Shown here piece by piece: positions 7,680 through 13,413 of a stretch of 14,846 nt of DNA; position 1 is the first letter of the stretch; each line of letters begins with the position of its first letter. The stretch is taken from contig JALTLT010000250.1 in assembly GCA_027001815.1 (NCBI GenBank), positions 1-14,846 of the forward strand, given 5' to 3'. Origin of the DNA: Gammaproteobacteria bacterium (lineage in GTDB: Bacteria > Pseudomonadota > Gammaproteobacteria > JALTLT01). Made by a program: the position numbers and the translations under genes. The notes under the pieces are model-generated. The model saw nothing but the letters and a program-made list of their open reading frames with translations. It ran no database searches and was not told where the DNA came from.

Positions 7680-8495
7680 ATGAGACTCGCACAGATCCTT
7701 GTGGTATCCCTGATTCTTTCCACCCCTGCCGGGGCGGCAGAACCCTCTTCCGGGAAGGACACCCCGCCGCAGACGGAGAAGAGTCCGCCAGCGGTGATGG
7801 AGACGGCGATCAGCGAAAGCGCCAATCTCCCTGCCAGCACCCGTCCCACCGCGCCCGTGCCGAGAGACGCGCTGATGCCGGTCTATCGCCCCCCGCTGCG
7901 CGGCGCTCCCCGCAACCGGGTCGGCGGCGGGACCCGGGGGGCGGCGCAGCCCCCCCTCATTCAGGCGCTCGCTCCACGCCACGTGGCGCACACCACCTCT
8001 CCCCACCCCACCCTCTACTGGTACAGCAGCGGCAGCGGCGAGGTGGTGTTCGAACTCTCCCGTCTGGGGGAACTGGGCGAGGAGAGGATCCATCGCCACC
8101 GGCAGCCGGCGAGGCAGGGCATTCAGTCGATCTCCCTGCGCGAGCTGGGCGTGAAACTGGAACCGGAGGTGCTCTACGTGTGGCGCGTCTGGCTCGACTC
8201 GGCGGGTGAGGAGGGTGGCTACGATTCCACCTCCTCGGCCCTGATCAAGCGGGTGGCGGTGGCCGATTCCCTGGCCCGGGCCCTCGAGCTGGCCTCACCC
8301 CGGGAGCGGCCGCTGGTCTACGCCCGGCACGGTATCTGGTACGAGGCCCTCCAGCAGGTCTCGCAGCGGGTTCAGCAGGACCCCTCCGATACCCTGGCAC
8401 GGCGCCAGCGCATCCGCCTGCTGGAGCAGATGGGCGCGGGCGGGATCATCGCCTCGGAGCTGCAGCGGCTCAAGGGGGAGGTGGCCGGCGGATAG
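7680..8495 (+). CDS. Exported DUF928 domain protein
   Basis: A 271-residue protein of the DUF928 family, whose function is not established. A signal peptide is clear (MRLAQILVVSLILSTPAGAA, cleavage near residues 19-20), followed by a Pro/Ser/Thr-rich linker to about residue 60. The family signature follows: YRPPLRGAPRNRVGGGTRG at 69-87, IQALAPR, HPTLYWYSS at 109-117, VLYVWRVWL at 164-172, then RVAVADSLARALE and the end block YARHGIWYEALQQVSQRVQQDPSD, which looks like a helical, TPR-like hairpin. The ATG at 7680 is chosen because TGGAG lies 9 bases upstream and it starts the signal peptide exactly; earlier in-frame ATGs fall in the hairpin repeat. From memory, DUF928 genes are common in cyanobacteria near CHAT and CHASE2-cyclase genes, which matches this neighbourhood. 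Probably periplasmic or secreted. Confidence 0.88.
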   Translation: MRLAQILVVSLILSTPAGAAEPSSGKDTPPQTEKSPPAVMETAISESANLPASTRPTAPVPRDALMPVYRPPLRGAPRNRVGGGTRGAAQPPLIQALAPRHVAHTTSPHPTLYWYSSGSGEVVFELSRLGELGEERIHRHRQPARQGIQSISLRELGVKLEPEVLYVWRVWLDSAGEEGGYDSTSSALIKRVAVADSLARALELASPRERPLVYARHGIWYEALQQVSQRVQQDPSDTLARRQRIRLLEQMGAGGIIASELQRLKGEVAGG

Positions 8496-8498
8496 AAA

Positions 8499-8521
8499 CG
8501 CCCGCAGCGACATGCGGGGCG
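8499..8521. terminator. Possible bidirectional terminator hairpin
   Basis: CCCGCA (8501-8506) pairs with TGCGGG (8513-8518) across a 6-base loop; two further pairs (8499-8500 with 8520-8521) form past one bulged G. It lies 3 bp after the DUF928 stop and between two convergent genes, where a terminator is expected. There is no T-tract on either strand. Confidence 0.4.
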
Positions 8522-8585
8522 CGAAACGCTCCCGGTGCGCCTCACCCGCCATCCGCCGCCGGACCCGCGCCCGCGGCGTGCTCCC

Positions 8586-9305
8586 TCACCAGCCCGGCGG
8601 AAGCTTGTGGCGGATGGTGATCTGCCGCCCCTCCACCCGGATGTAGCCGCCCAGCGTCAGGTCCTTCAGGATCCGGCTCACCATCTCCCGCGAGGCCCCC
8701 ACCATGTTGGCGATCTCCTGGTGGGTCAACTTCTGGCGGATCACCAGCACCCCCGGCTCGTCGCTCTCTTCCGCCAGGTCGAGGAGCGTGCGCGCGACCC
8801 GGCCGTAGACATCGAGCAGCGCCAGGTTCTTCACGTTCTCGGTGAGATGACGGATGCGTCCGGTGAGTTCACGGATCAGCTTGAGGGCGATGGTGGGGTT
8901 GTTGGTGAGGACCTTGTCGAAGTCGTCCTTGGAGATGATGGCGAACTTGCTCGGCTCCATGGTCATGATGGAGGCGGAGCGGGGGGATTCGTCGAGGAGG
9001 GCCAGCTCGCCGAAATACTCGCCCGGACCCTGCATGTTGATGGTGACTTCCTTGCCCCCCGAATCGCTGAGGAACACCTTCACCTTCCCCTCCAGAATGA
9101 TGTAGAGAGACTGGGTGGTGTCACCCTCGTTGATGATGATGGTGTTGCGCGGATAGGACTTGGTGATGGTGTGACTGCAGATCGCCTCCCTTTCGGCGGG
9201 ATCGAGGGTCGAGAAGAGCGGGATGTTTTCGAGTATATCGGTCACGGCTCCGAATCGCTTTTCCATGGAGGATACATCCCAATTATAGGCCTTTGTCGCA
9301 ATCAT
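8586..9305 (-). CDS. Crp/Fnr family transcriptional regulator (Crp-type)
   Basis: A 239-residue cyclic-nucleotide-responsive activator or repressor. The N-terminal cyclic-nucleotide-binding domain (about 25-145) has the phosphate-binding cassette FGELALLDESPRSAS, with Gly99, Glu100, Arg109 and Ser110 matching the ligand-contacting residues of E. coli CRP. The dimer helix ends LTENVKNLALLDVYGR. The C-terminal winged helix has HQEIANMVGASREMVSRILK; Arg206, Glu207 and Arg211 match CRP Arg180, Glu181 and Arg185, which read TGTGA half-sites. Fnr-type iron-sulfur cysteines are absent. CRP Thr127, which contacts adenine, aligns with Leu154. The ATG at 9305 is chosen over that at Met14 because AGGGAGAG precedes it at good spacing. 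Its position next to a nucleotide cyclase suggests it may be the receptor, although it could equally be the cell's general Crp homologue. Confidence 0.88.
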   Translation of the reverse strand: MIATKAYNWDVSSMEKRFGAVTDILENIPLFSTLDPAEREAICSHTITKSYPRNTIIINEGDTTQSLYIILEGKVKVFLSDSGGKEVTINMQGPGEYFGELALLDESPRSASIMTMEPSKFAIISKDDFDKVLTNNPTIALKLIRELTGRIRHLTENVKNLALLDVYGRVARTLLDLAEESDEPGVLVIRQKLTHQEIANMVGASREMVSRILKDLTLGGYIRVEGRQITIRHKLPPGW

Positions 9306-9312
9306 GAAACCA

Positions 9313-9325
9313 CTCTCCCTGAGAG
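9313..9325 (-). promoter_or_regulatory. Hairpin over the ribosome-binding site of the Crp-type gene
   Basis: In the mRNA the sequence CTCTC-AGG-GAGAG can fold into a 5-bp stem whose loop and 3' arm contain the AGGGAGAG Shine-Dalgarno. It ends 7 bases before the ATG at 9305. A closely similar stem precedes the methyltransferase gene (10488-10499). It is short, and its effect is not known. Confidence 0.35.
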
Positions 9326-9440
9326 GTGGGGGAAAAGAGACCTGCCAGTGCAGGCGCCTCTGCTGGCGACGATCTCGCCTCCGCTCCCCCTTCCTTCCCC
9401 CTTCGAAAGGCGGTGCGGGCGCTGCAGGGCCCCGTGCCGA

Positions 9441-9600
9441 CAGGCAGCCGAAAACGGCGTTTTTCGGCTGCCTGTGTGCGATACGGGGAAGTATCGCCGT
9501 TTTCGATGACGGCAAGTCATTGAAAACGCGAGGGAACGGGAAACCGCGTCTCCCGTTCCCCGGTTGAAGAGGCCCGGGGACGGACCTTTTCGACCTTCTG
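9441..9600 (+). repeat. Five-hairpin MITE-like element, copy B
   Basis: A 160-bp copy in the same orientation and with the same order of stems as copy A: 9441-9454/9461-9474 (14 bp), 9478-9484/9491-9497 (7 bp), 9499-9510/9516-9527 (12 bp, one G-T pair), 9532-9541/9551-9560 (10 bp) and 9562-9575/9582-9595 (14 positions, two G-T pairs, one mismatch). The third stem-loop is nearly identical in sequence to copy A, including CAAGTCATTGAAAACG. The other stems differ in sequence, but both arms changed together so pairing is kept. The ends still begin CAG and finish CTG. No flanking direct repeat is seen, so this copy may be older. Confidence 0.75.
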
Positions 9601-9762
9601 TTCACGGGGCTTCGGGTCGACAGGACAACGACAGATCCCACTGCCGGCGAGGAACCATTCTAGAGGAGGCCATGGGGTGAGGACGGTGCAATAATCCACC
9701 ACCGGATCCGGCACTATCACCGGACGCCGTGGGGGTCGAGCACGACTTCCGGGCGCCGCAGC

Positions 9763-9797
9763 GGCGGGCCCGGGGGAGGCGCGAGCGGGAGCCCGCC
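9763..9797 (-). terminator. Possible terminator hairpin after the methyltransferase gene
   Basis: GGCGGGC (9763-9769) and GCCCGCC (9791-9797) form a 7-bp GC stem with a 21-base loop just past the methyltransferase stop. It has no T-tract, and the loop is long, so support is weak. Confidence 0.3.
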
Positions 9798-9800
9798 GAC

Positions 9801-10475
9801 TCAGCCGCCCCCTTCGACGATGCCGTGGACGATGAGATGGCGGTCGCTGACCGCCTCCACGGTGAGATGGGAGAGATCCGCCGCGGCGAGCTGCTCGCGG
9901 ATCTCGTCGGGACGCCAGGCGGCCAGCAGAGAGTTGTGGAAGTCCTGCCGCAGCACCTCGGGCTCGCCGGCGACATATTCGTCCACCATCCAGCGCGCCT
10001 CCTCCAGGCTCTGCGGACGCATCAGGTCCATGACGAAGACCAGCGCCCCAGGCCGGGCCCAGCGATTCACCGCCTCCCACAATACCATGGGATCCGGGAG
10101 ATGGTGGAGGAGGGAGTTGCTGATGACGATGTCATACTCGCGCTGCGGGGCCTCGCAGTCGGGGAGGTAGCCCTCCACCAGCCGGACACGCCCCTCCAGT
10201 CCCGCCTCGCGCACCCGCCTCTCCCCTTCCCGCAGCATGGCGGCGGCGCCGTCGATGCCGTCCACGGTGGCGCAGGGATAGGCGCGGGCGAAGCGGACCG
10301 TGATGTCCGCCGGGCCGCAGCCGAGATCCAACACCCGGGCGCCGGGGGTCTCGGTGCCGAAACAGTCGCCGAAGAGTTCGATGAACCGGGAGTGAGGCTC
10401 CTCGAAGTCGGCCGCCGCGTAGGCCCTCGCCTGTTCGGCATCGTCCATCAGCTCCGGTTCGGGGATGCGTTCCAT
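9801..10475 (-). CDS. Class I SAM-dependent methyltransferase
   Basis: A 224-residue cytosolic enzyme with a Rossmann-type methyltransferase fold that should bind S-adenosylmethionine. Motif I is VLDLGCGPADITVRFA at residues 48-63; the acidic end of strand 2 is VDGID at 71-75; the region YDIVISNSLLHHLPDP at 114-129 matches motif IV of small-molecule methyltransferases; and LVFVMDLMRP follows at about 145-154. It begins MERIPEPELMDDAEQARAYA, a recurring N-terminus in this family. The ATG at 10475 has AGGAG about 9 bases upstream. The substrate cannot be read from the sequence. It lies downstream of lysA on the same strand, separated by 134 bp, so it may be transcribed with lysA or separately. 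Nothing links it directly to the cyclase genes apart from proximity. Confidence 0.88.
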   Translation of the reverse strand: MERIPEPELMDDAEQARAYAAADFEEPHSRFIELFGDCFGTETPGARVLDLGCGPADITVRFARAYPCATVDGIDGAAAMLREGERRVREAGLEGRVRLVEGYLPDCEAPQREYDIVISNSLLHHLPDPMVLWEAVNRWARPGALVFVMDLMRPQSLEEARWMVDEYVAGEPEVLRQDFHNSLLAAWRPDEIREQLAAADLSHLTVEAVSDRHLIVHGIVEGGG

Positions 10476-10487
10476 GGGGAATTCTCC

Positions 10488-10499
10488 TCTCTCGTGAGA
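10488..10499 (-). promoter_or_regulatory. CTCTC/GAGAG stem before the methyltransferase start
   Basis: In the mRNA, CTCTC-AC-GAGAG (or CTCT-CACG-AGAG) forms a short stem immediately before the AGGAG ribosome-binding site. It resembles the stem before the Crp-type gene at 9313-9325. The stem is short and may be chance. Confidence 0.25.
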
Positions 10500-10587
10500 G
10501 TGTCGGACCTTGAACCAGGCGCCTCGCCACCCCCACGGGGGACGGGCGCGTCCGGGCACTGCCCTGCAGGGAAAGTCATAGCGGTAA

Positions 10588-10610
10588 GCCGGGTGCCGCG
10601 CAAGCCCGGT
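10588..10610 (-). terminator. Possible hairpin at the lysA end
   Basis: CCGGG (10589-10593) and CCCGG (10605-10609) form a 5-bp stem that begins directly at the lysA stop codon. No T-tract follows, so it may only attenuate, or do nothing. Confidence 0.3.
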
Positions 10611-11857
10611 CAGGGCAGGGTGGCCTCGCCGGCGAAGAGCGACTCGATGCTCTCCCGCTCGCGGACCACATGGATCCGGTCGCCGTCCACCATCACCTCG
10701 GCGGCGCGGGGACGCGAGTTGTAGTTGGAACTCATGCTGAAACCGTAGGCGCCCGCCGAACGGACCGCCAGCAGGTCCCCCTCCTCGATGGCCAGTTCCC
10801 GATCCTTGCCGAGGAAATCGCCGGTCTCGCATACCGGCCCCACCACGTCGTAGGCGCGGGGCATCAACCCCTCCCGGCGCTCCACCGGCACGATTCGCTG
10901 CCAGGCATCGTAGAGGGCGGGCCGCAGCAGGTCGTTCATGGCCGCGTCGACGATGGCGAAGTGCTTGTGGGGGGTGTGCTTGAGGTACTCCACCCGGGTC
11001 AGGAGGATGCCGGCATTGCCGGCGATGGCGCGGCCGGGCTCCACCAGGATCTCCAGCTTGCGGACCCCCAGCCGTTCGATCACCGCCGCCGCGTATTCGC
11101 GGGGATGGGGCGGCTCCTCCGTGTCGTAGCGGATGCCGAGACCGCCGCCGATGTCCAGGTGACGGATGGCGATCCCCTCGCTCTCCAGCAGATAGATGAG
11201 CCCCAGCACCCGGTCGAGGGCATCGAGGAAGGGCTGCAACTCGGTGAGCTGGGAGCCGATGTGGCAGTCGATGCCGAGGACCTGCAGATTGGGCATCTCC
11301 GCGGCACGCCGGTAGAGCTCGGCCGCCTCGCGGAACTCGATGCCGAACTTGTTCTCCTTGAGGCCGGTGGAGATGTAGGGGTGGGTCTGGGGATCCACGT
11401 CGGGATTGACCCGCAGGGAGACCGGCGCCTTCACCCCGTGGGCGCCCGCCACCCGATCGAGGCGCTCCAGCTCCTGCTCCGACTCCACGTTGAAGCAGCG
11501 GATCCCCACCTCCAGGGCGCGCTCCATCTCCTCCACCCGCTTGCCGACCCCGGAGAAGACCACCTTCGCCGGATCACCGTCCGCCGCCAGCACCCGCTCC
11601 AGCTCTCCCCGGGAGACGATGTCGAAGCCGGAGCCGAGGCGGGCGAGCAGATTGAGCACCGCCAGGTTGGAGTTGGCCTTCACCGCGTAACAGACGAGGT
11701 GCGGATAGTCGCCGAACGCATCGTCGAAGGCGCGCCAGTGGCGCTCGAGGGTGGCCCGGGAGTAGATGTAGCAGGGGGTGCCCACCCGTTCGGCGATCGC
11801 CGGCAGGGGCACCTCTTCGGCGTGCAGCACGCCTTGCTCGAACTGGAAATGGTCCAT
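10610..11857 (-). CDS. lysA: Diaminopimelate decarboxylase
   Basis: LysA is the PLP-dependent decarboxylase that converts meso-diaminopimelate to L-lysine in the cytosol. At 415 residues it has the normal length of the fold-III (alanine-racemase-like barrel) family. Visible motifs: the PLP lysine Lys60 in YAVKANSN; HIGSQL at 199-204; DIGGGLGI at 235-242; EPGR at 273-276; the active-site Cys343 in PVCETGD; and AGAYGFSMSSNYN at 368-380 with Tyr371. The ATG at 11857 overlaps the lptM stop by one base (TGATG), so the two genes are coupled. In Pseudomonas the next gene would be dapF; here a methyltransferase, a Crp-type regulator and the accessory block intervene. Confidence 0.97.
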   Translation of the reverse strand: MDHFQFEQGVLHAEEVPLPAIAERVGTPCYIYSRATLERHWRAFDDAFGDYPHLVCYAVKANSNLAVLNLLARLGSGFDIVSRGELERVLAADGDPAKVVFSGVGKRVEEMERALEVGIRCFNVESEQELERLDRVAGAHGVKAPVSLRVNPDVDPQTHPYISTGLKENKFGIEFREAAELYRRAAEMPNLQVLGIDCHIGSQLTELQPFLDALDRVLGLIYLLESEGIAIRHLDIGGGLGIRYDTEEPPHPREYAAAVIERLGVRKLEILVEPGRAIAGNAGILLTRVEYLKHTPHKHFAIVDAAMNDLLRPALYDAWQRIVPVERREGLMPRAYDVVGPVCETGDFLGKDRELAIEEGDLLAVRSAGAYGFSMSSNYNSRPRAAEVMVDGDRIHVVRERESIESLFAGEATLP

Positions 11858-12051
11858 CAGGGGTCCGTCTCGTCGGCGGTGGAGCCCTTCTCCACCTCGT
11901 GTGGCTGGCTCTGCCCCTGGTCGGGCAGGTAGAGATCCCCCTTGCGGCCGCAGCCCGCGACCAGCATCGCCGCCAGGGCAAGGACCACCATTCTCGACAG
12001 ATGCGGGTTCACGGGTCGCTCTCTCTCATCGGGGGAACCGGAGCGGGCCAT
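11857..12051 (-). CDS. lptM: LptM-type small lipoprotein
   Basis: A 64-residue lipoprotein of the LptM (YifL) family, which in E. coli helps mature the LptDE lipopolysaccharide translocon in the outer membrane. The hydrophobic segment MVVLALAAMLVAGC ends in a lipobox, with Cys34 as the lipidated residue, followed by GRKGDLYLPD, the family hallmark (compare CGLKGPLYFPP). The tail is polar and disordered. The ATG at 12051 has a strong AGGGAGG four bases before it, but gives an unusually long, charged 20-residue N-region. A GTG at 12012 would give a 51-residue protein with Cys at 21, closer to the family norm, but has no good ribosome-binding site. The stop overlaps the lysA ATG by one base. Confidence 0.85.
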   Translation of the reverse strand: MARSGSPDERERPVNPHLSRMVVLALAAMLVAGCGRKGDLYLPDQGQSQPHEVEKGSTADETDP

Positions 12052-12055
12052 TATA
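12050..12055 (-). promoter_or_regulatory. Perfect TATAAT at the lptM start
   Basis: TATAAT on the minus strand overlaps the ATG of the longer lptM reading. If it is a -10 box, transcription would begin near 12043 and translation would have to use the downstream GTG at 12012. No -35-like hexamer is found 16-18 bp upstream, so it may be fortuitous. Confidence 0.25.
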
Positions 12056-12280
12056 CCTCCCTTGCGCGGCCGGGGAGCATCGCTTCCCCATGGGGTGACG
12101 CCGGGGGATGCGGTACCGTACCCCGTTCCTGCTTCGCAGGATTTGCCTGATGCGCCGTACCTGTCGGGGCCCAGGTGCCTGCGGGTATCTGCCCGTGCCC
12201 TGTTTCCGGCAGGCCGGATGAGCCGCAGGCGGTACCCGGGAGAGCCTCTCTCCACCGGTTCCCCCTTCGCGGGAATGTGC
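12052..12280. other. GC-rich structured gap between srkA and lptM
   Basis: I see no gene in these 229 bp. Short dyads are frequent: GGTAC/GTACC around 12112-12122, CCTGC/GCAGG at 12128-12132/12136-12140, and CCGG/CCGG at 12206-12209/12214-12217. It could hold REP-like sequence or the end of the srkA transcript. It does not share the stems of the five-hairpin family. Confidence 0.4.
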
Positions 12281-13276
12281 TCACCAGATCAGCGGCGGCT
12301 CGTTGAGCAGCCGGTCCTGCTGCTCCCGGAGGGCGAGGATCTGCTCTTCCCAGTAGCGCGACTCGCCGAACCAGGGGAAGGAGCGGGGGAAGGCGGGATC
12401 GTCCCAGCGCCGCGCCAGCCAGGCGCTGTAGTGGATCATGCGCAGGGTGCGCAGCGGCTCGATGAGGGAGAGCTGGCGCGGATCGAAGTCGTGGAAGAGG
12501 GTGTACTCGTCGAGGATGATCCCCAGTTGTCGCTGCATGGCCGGGCGGTCGCCGTCCAGCAGCATCCAGAGATCCTGAACCGCCGGCCCGGTGGCGGCGT
12601 CGTCCAGGTCGACGAAGCGGGGTCCCTCCCCCGACCAGAGGATGTTCCCCCGGTGGCAGTCGCCCAGCAGCCTGAGCCCCTCCGGCTCCACCATCGCCCA
12701 GCGCGACTCCACCACCTCCATGAGGGCCTCCGCCAGGGTTCCCCACGCCTCGCGCAGCTCCGTGGGGATGAAACCGCTCTCCAGCAGCCAGCCGACACTC
12801 TCCCGGCCGAGACGTTGCGGGGAGAGGAGGGGCCGGTGGCGGAACGCTCCACCGGCGGCCACCGCGTGGATCCGGCCCAGGTAACGGCCCATCCACCGCA
12901 GGTCCTCCTCCCGCTCCAGATCGGGCCAGCGGCCGCCCACCCGCGGAAAGAGGGCGAAGCGGAAGCCCGCGTGACGGAAGAGGCTCTCCCCCTCCCGCCG
13001 CAGGGGCGCCACCACCGGAATCTCCGCCTCCGCCAGCGCCAGGGAGAAGGCGTGCTCCTCCAGGATCGCCTCGTCGCTCCAGCGGCCCGGCCGGTAGAAC
13101 TTGGCCACCAGGTAGCCCCCCGCCTCCAGCTCCACCTGGTAGACCCGGTTCTCGTAGCTGTTGAGCGCCAGCAACCGGCCGCTCGCCCGATACCCCACGC
13201 TCTCCACCGCGTCTAGCAGCAGATCGGGGGTCAGGGCGTCGTAGGGATGCCTCCCTTCTCCAGGCCTCTCTTCCAT
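12281..13276 (-). CDS. srkA: Stress response serine/threonine kinase SrkA (YihE)
   Basis: SrkA is a small cytosolic Ser/Thr kinase with a choline-kinase/APH-like fold; in E. coli it protects stressed cells against death. The 331-residue product follows E. coli SrkA closely: LALNSYENRVYQVE at 36-49, VAKFYRPGRWSDEAILEEH with the ATP-binding Lys59, the catalytic loop GDCHRGNILW with Asp206 and Asn211, the metal-binding segment FVDLDDAATGPAVQDLWMLL at 221-240, IEPLRTLRMIHYSAWLARRW, and the terminal FPWFGESRYWEEQ. The ATG at 13276 is chosen. An in-frame ATG 12 bp upstream (13288) would add four residues, and neither has a strong ribosome-binding site. A TATGAT on the minus strand (13289-13284) could be its -10 box. 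It is divergent from prlC. Confidence 0.95.
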   Translation of the reverse strand: MEERPGEGRHPYDALTPDLLLDAVESVGYRASGRLLALNSYENRVYQVELEAGGYLVAKFYRPGRWSDEAILEEHAFSLALAEAEIPVVAPLRREGESLFRHAGFRFALFPRVGGRWPDLEREEDLRWMGRYLGRIHAVAAGGAFRHRPLLSPQRLGRESVGWLLESGFIPTELREAWGTLAEALMEVVESRWAMVEPEGLRLLGDCHRGNILWSGEGPRFVDLDDAATGPAVQDLWMLLDGDRPAMQRQLGIILDEYTLFHDFDPRQLSLIEPLRTLRMIHYSAWLARRWDDPAFPRSFPWFGESRYWEEQILALREQQDRLLNEPPLIW

Positions 13277-13311
13277 CTGCCCAATCATACCCCAGCGCCG
13301 TCCCGGGCACA

Positions 13312-13340
13312 TTGAGAAGGCCGCCGCCGCCCCCCATAAT
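13312..13340 (+). promoter_or_regulatory. Probable sigma70 promoter of prlC
   Basis: TTGAGA (13312-13317) and CATAAT (13335-13340) each match the consensus at five of six positions and are separated by exactly 17 bp. Transcription would start near 13347, giving a leader of about 67 bases before the prlC ATG at 13414. Confidence 0.6.
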
Positions 13341-13413
13341 GGAGAGGCGCGTTGGCGGGATCCGTATCGCCGCCATTCCCTTCGACAACCATAGCCGGAG
13401 CCTCGATCGACCC

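Larger units (their letters stand above)
9306..9800. other. 495-bp region upstream of the Crp-type gene
   Basis: This gene-free region contains the leader of the Crp-type gene (9306-9440), the second five-hairpin element (9441-9600) and 200 bp downstream of the methyltransferase gene. The leader, read on the minus strand, has a 5-bp hairpin CCTGC/GCAGG (9341-9345/9350-9354) and a CTCTC/GAGAG stem (9313-9317/9321-9325) that covers the ribosome-binding site. No clear -35/-10 pair was found. The methyltransferase side holds a long-loop GC hairpin, listed separately. Confidence 0.5.

Noticed and set aside
9165..9185. TGTGA half-site as a Crp-binding site
   Set aside because: It lies inside the Crp-type coding sequence and has no TCACA partner at 6-bp spacing. 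I found no full TGTGA-N6-TCACA site in the gaps before the accessory genes.
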